A stretch of 64,000 nucleotides of DNA from assembly GCA_030646295.1 (NCBI GenBank), contig JAUSND010000015.1:62001-126000 (forward strand). Reading direction: 5' to 3'. Position 1 is the first letter of the stretch. Each line of letters opens with the position of its first letter. Below are positions 63,891 through 64,000 of this stretch, piece after piece. The notes under the pieces are model-generated. The model saw only the letters and a program-made list of their open reading frames with translations, did not search any database and was not told where the DNA came from. Source of the DNA: Moraxellaceae bacterium (lineage in GTDB: Bacteria > Pseudomonadota > Gammaproteobacteria > Pseudomonadales > Moraxellaceae). A program made the position numbers and the translations under genes.

Positions 63891-64000
63891 ATGACCATGC
63901 GCAGTAACGACTCCCAGAACAAACTGCACTTTCGCAGTGACCGCATTGCCTGCGAGAACGGCCAGTTTTTCTTTTCCACGCGGGAAGGCGCCCTGAACGG
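63891..64000 (+). CDS. N-terminus of a DUF6316-like protein, cut by the window edge
   Basis: A GGAGGG sequence 8 bases before the ATG and the visible codons (MTMRSNDSQNKLHF, then RIACENGQFFFSTREGALNG) mark a real gene start. The NGQFFFSTREG segment resembles the small DUF6316 family (NGQWYFxTREG), of unknown function. Only 36 codons are in the window. A TATAGT near 63850 may be its -10 box. Confidence 0.65.
   Translation, partial: MTMRSNDSQNKLHFRSDRIACENGQFFFSTREGALN

Overview
The window is a high-GC (roughly 60%), densely packed chromosome segment of a gammaproteobacterium. The clearest pointer is the housekeeping order glyA, nrdR, ribD, ribE, ribBA, ribH, nusB, thiL, pgpA near the right end, together with yajD, yehS, ettA and trxC. 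A flavin monooxygenase of the AlmA/Baeyer-Villiger type, several esterases and a TetR cluster of diiron hydrolases with a hydrolase-SDR fusion suggest a lipid- or hydrocarbon-using, probably aquatic bacterium (Alcanivorax-like or Nevskiales-like). That placement is inference. No rRNA, tRNA, insertion sequence, prophage or CRISPR array was seen.

Layout. 1-9.9 kb: a truncated exported protein, a PAS-GGDEF diguanylate cyclase, small zinc-ribbon, YehS and helix-hairpin-helix proteins, an esterase, the flavin monooxygenase behind a palindromic operator candidate, a run of small proteins (VF530, RRM, two Lys-rich proteins of 36 and 58 residues), and an unknown exported protein coupled to a fatty-acid-hydroxylase-family membrane protein. 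9.9-21.3 kb: ovoA, yajD, an EptA lipid A modifying enzyme, a hemolysin III protein, a pseudouridine-synthase relative with a substituted catalytic residue, dienelactone hydrolase, and two divergent paralogues of an unnamed alpha-helical family (16.8 and 20.3 kb) flanking an esterase. 21.3-32.3 kb: small membrane proteins, a divergent NarL-type regulator/sensor kinase pair, an ion channel, trxC, a CHAD protein, GST, DUF2279 and TVP38 proteins. Two cold-shock genes lie 5.6 kb apart with related promoters, long leaders and terminators.

32.3-42.2 kb is the most accessory-looking part. It holds a secreted protein with an NPP1/Vps62-like motif, an NTF2-like gene and a decayed copy of it 3.3 kb away, a DUF3857/transglutaminase operon, a methyltransferase, and a strikingly AT-rich orphan membrane protein just downstream of ettA. 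42.4-49.5 kb encodes a 2,029-residue glycine-rich autotransporter followed 10 bases later by an OmpA-type lipoprotein. 49.5-54.8 kb is a TetR-controlled cluster: two PF10118 diiron hydrolases, an alpha/beta-hydrolase-SDR fusion and an M24-family protein.

55-63.8 kb is the one-carbon, riboflavin and thiamine block: glyA, nrdR-ribD (overlapping), ribE, ribBA with a degenerate RibA half, ribH, a REP-like inverted repeat, nusB, thiL, pgpA, an aspartic protease and a complete separate ribA that supplies the GTP cyclohydrolase II activity. The last gene (DUF6316-like) runs off the right edge.
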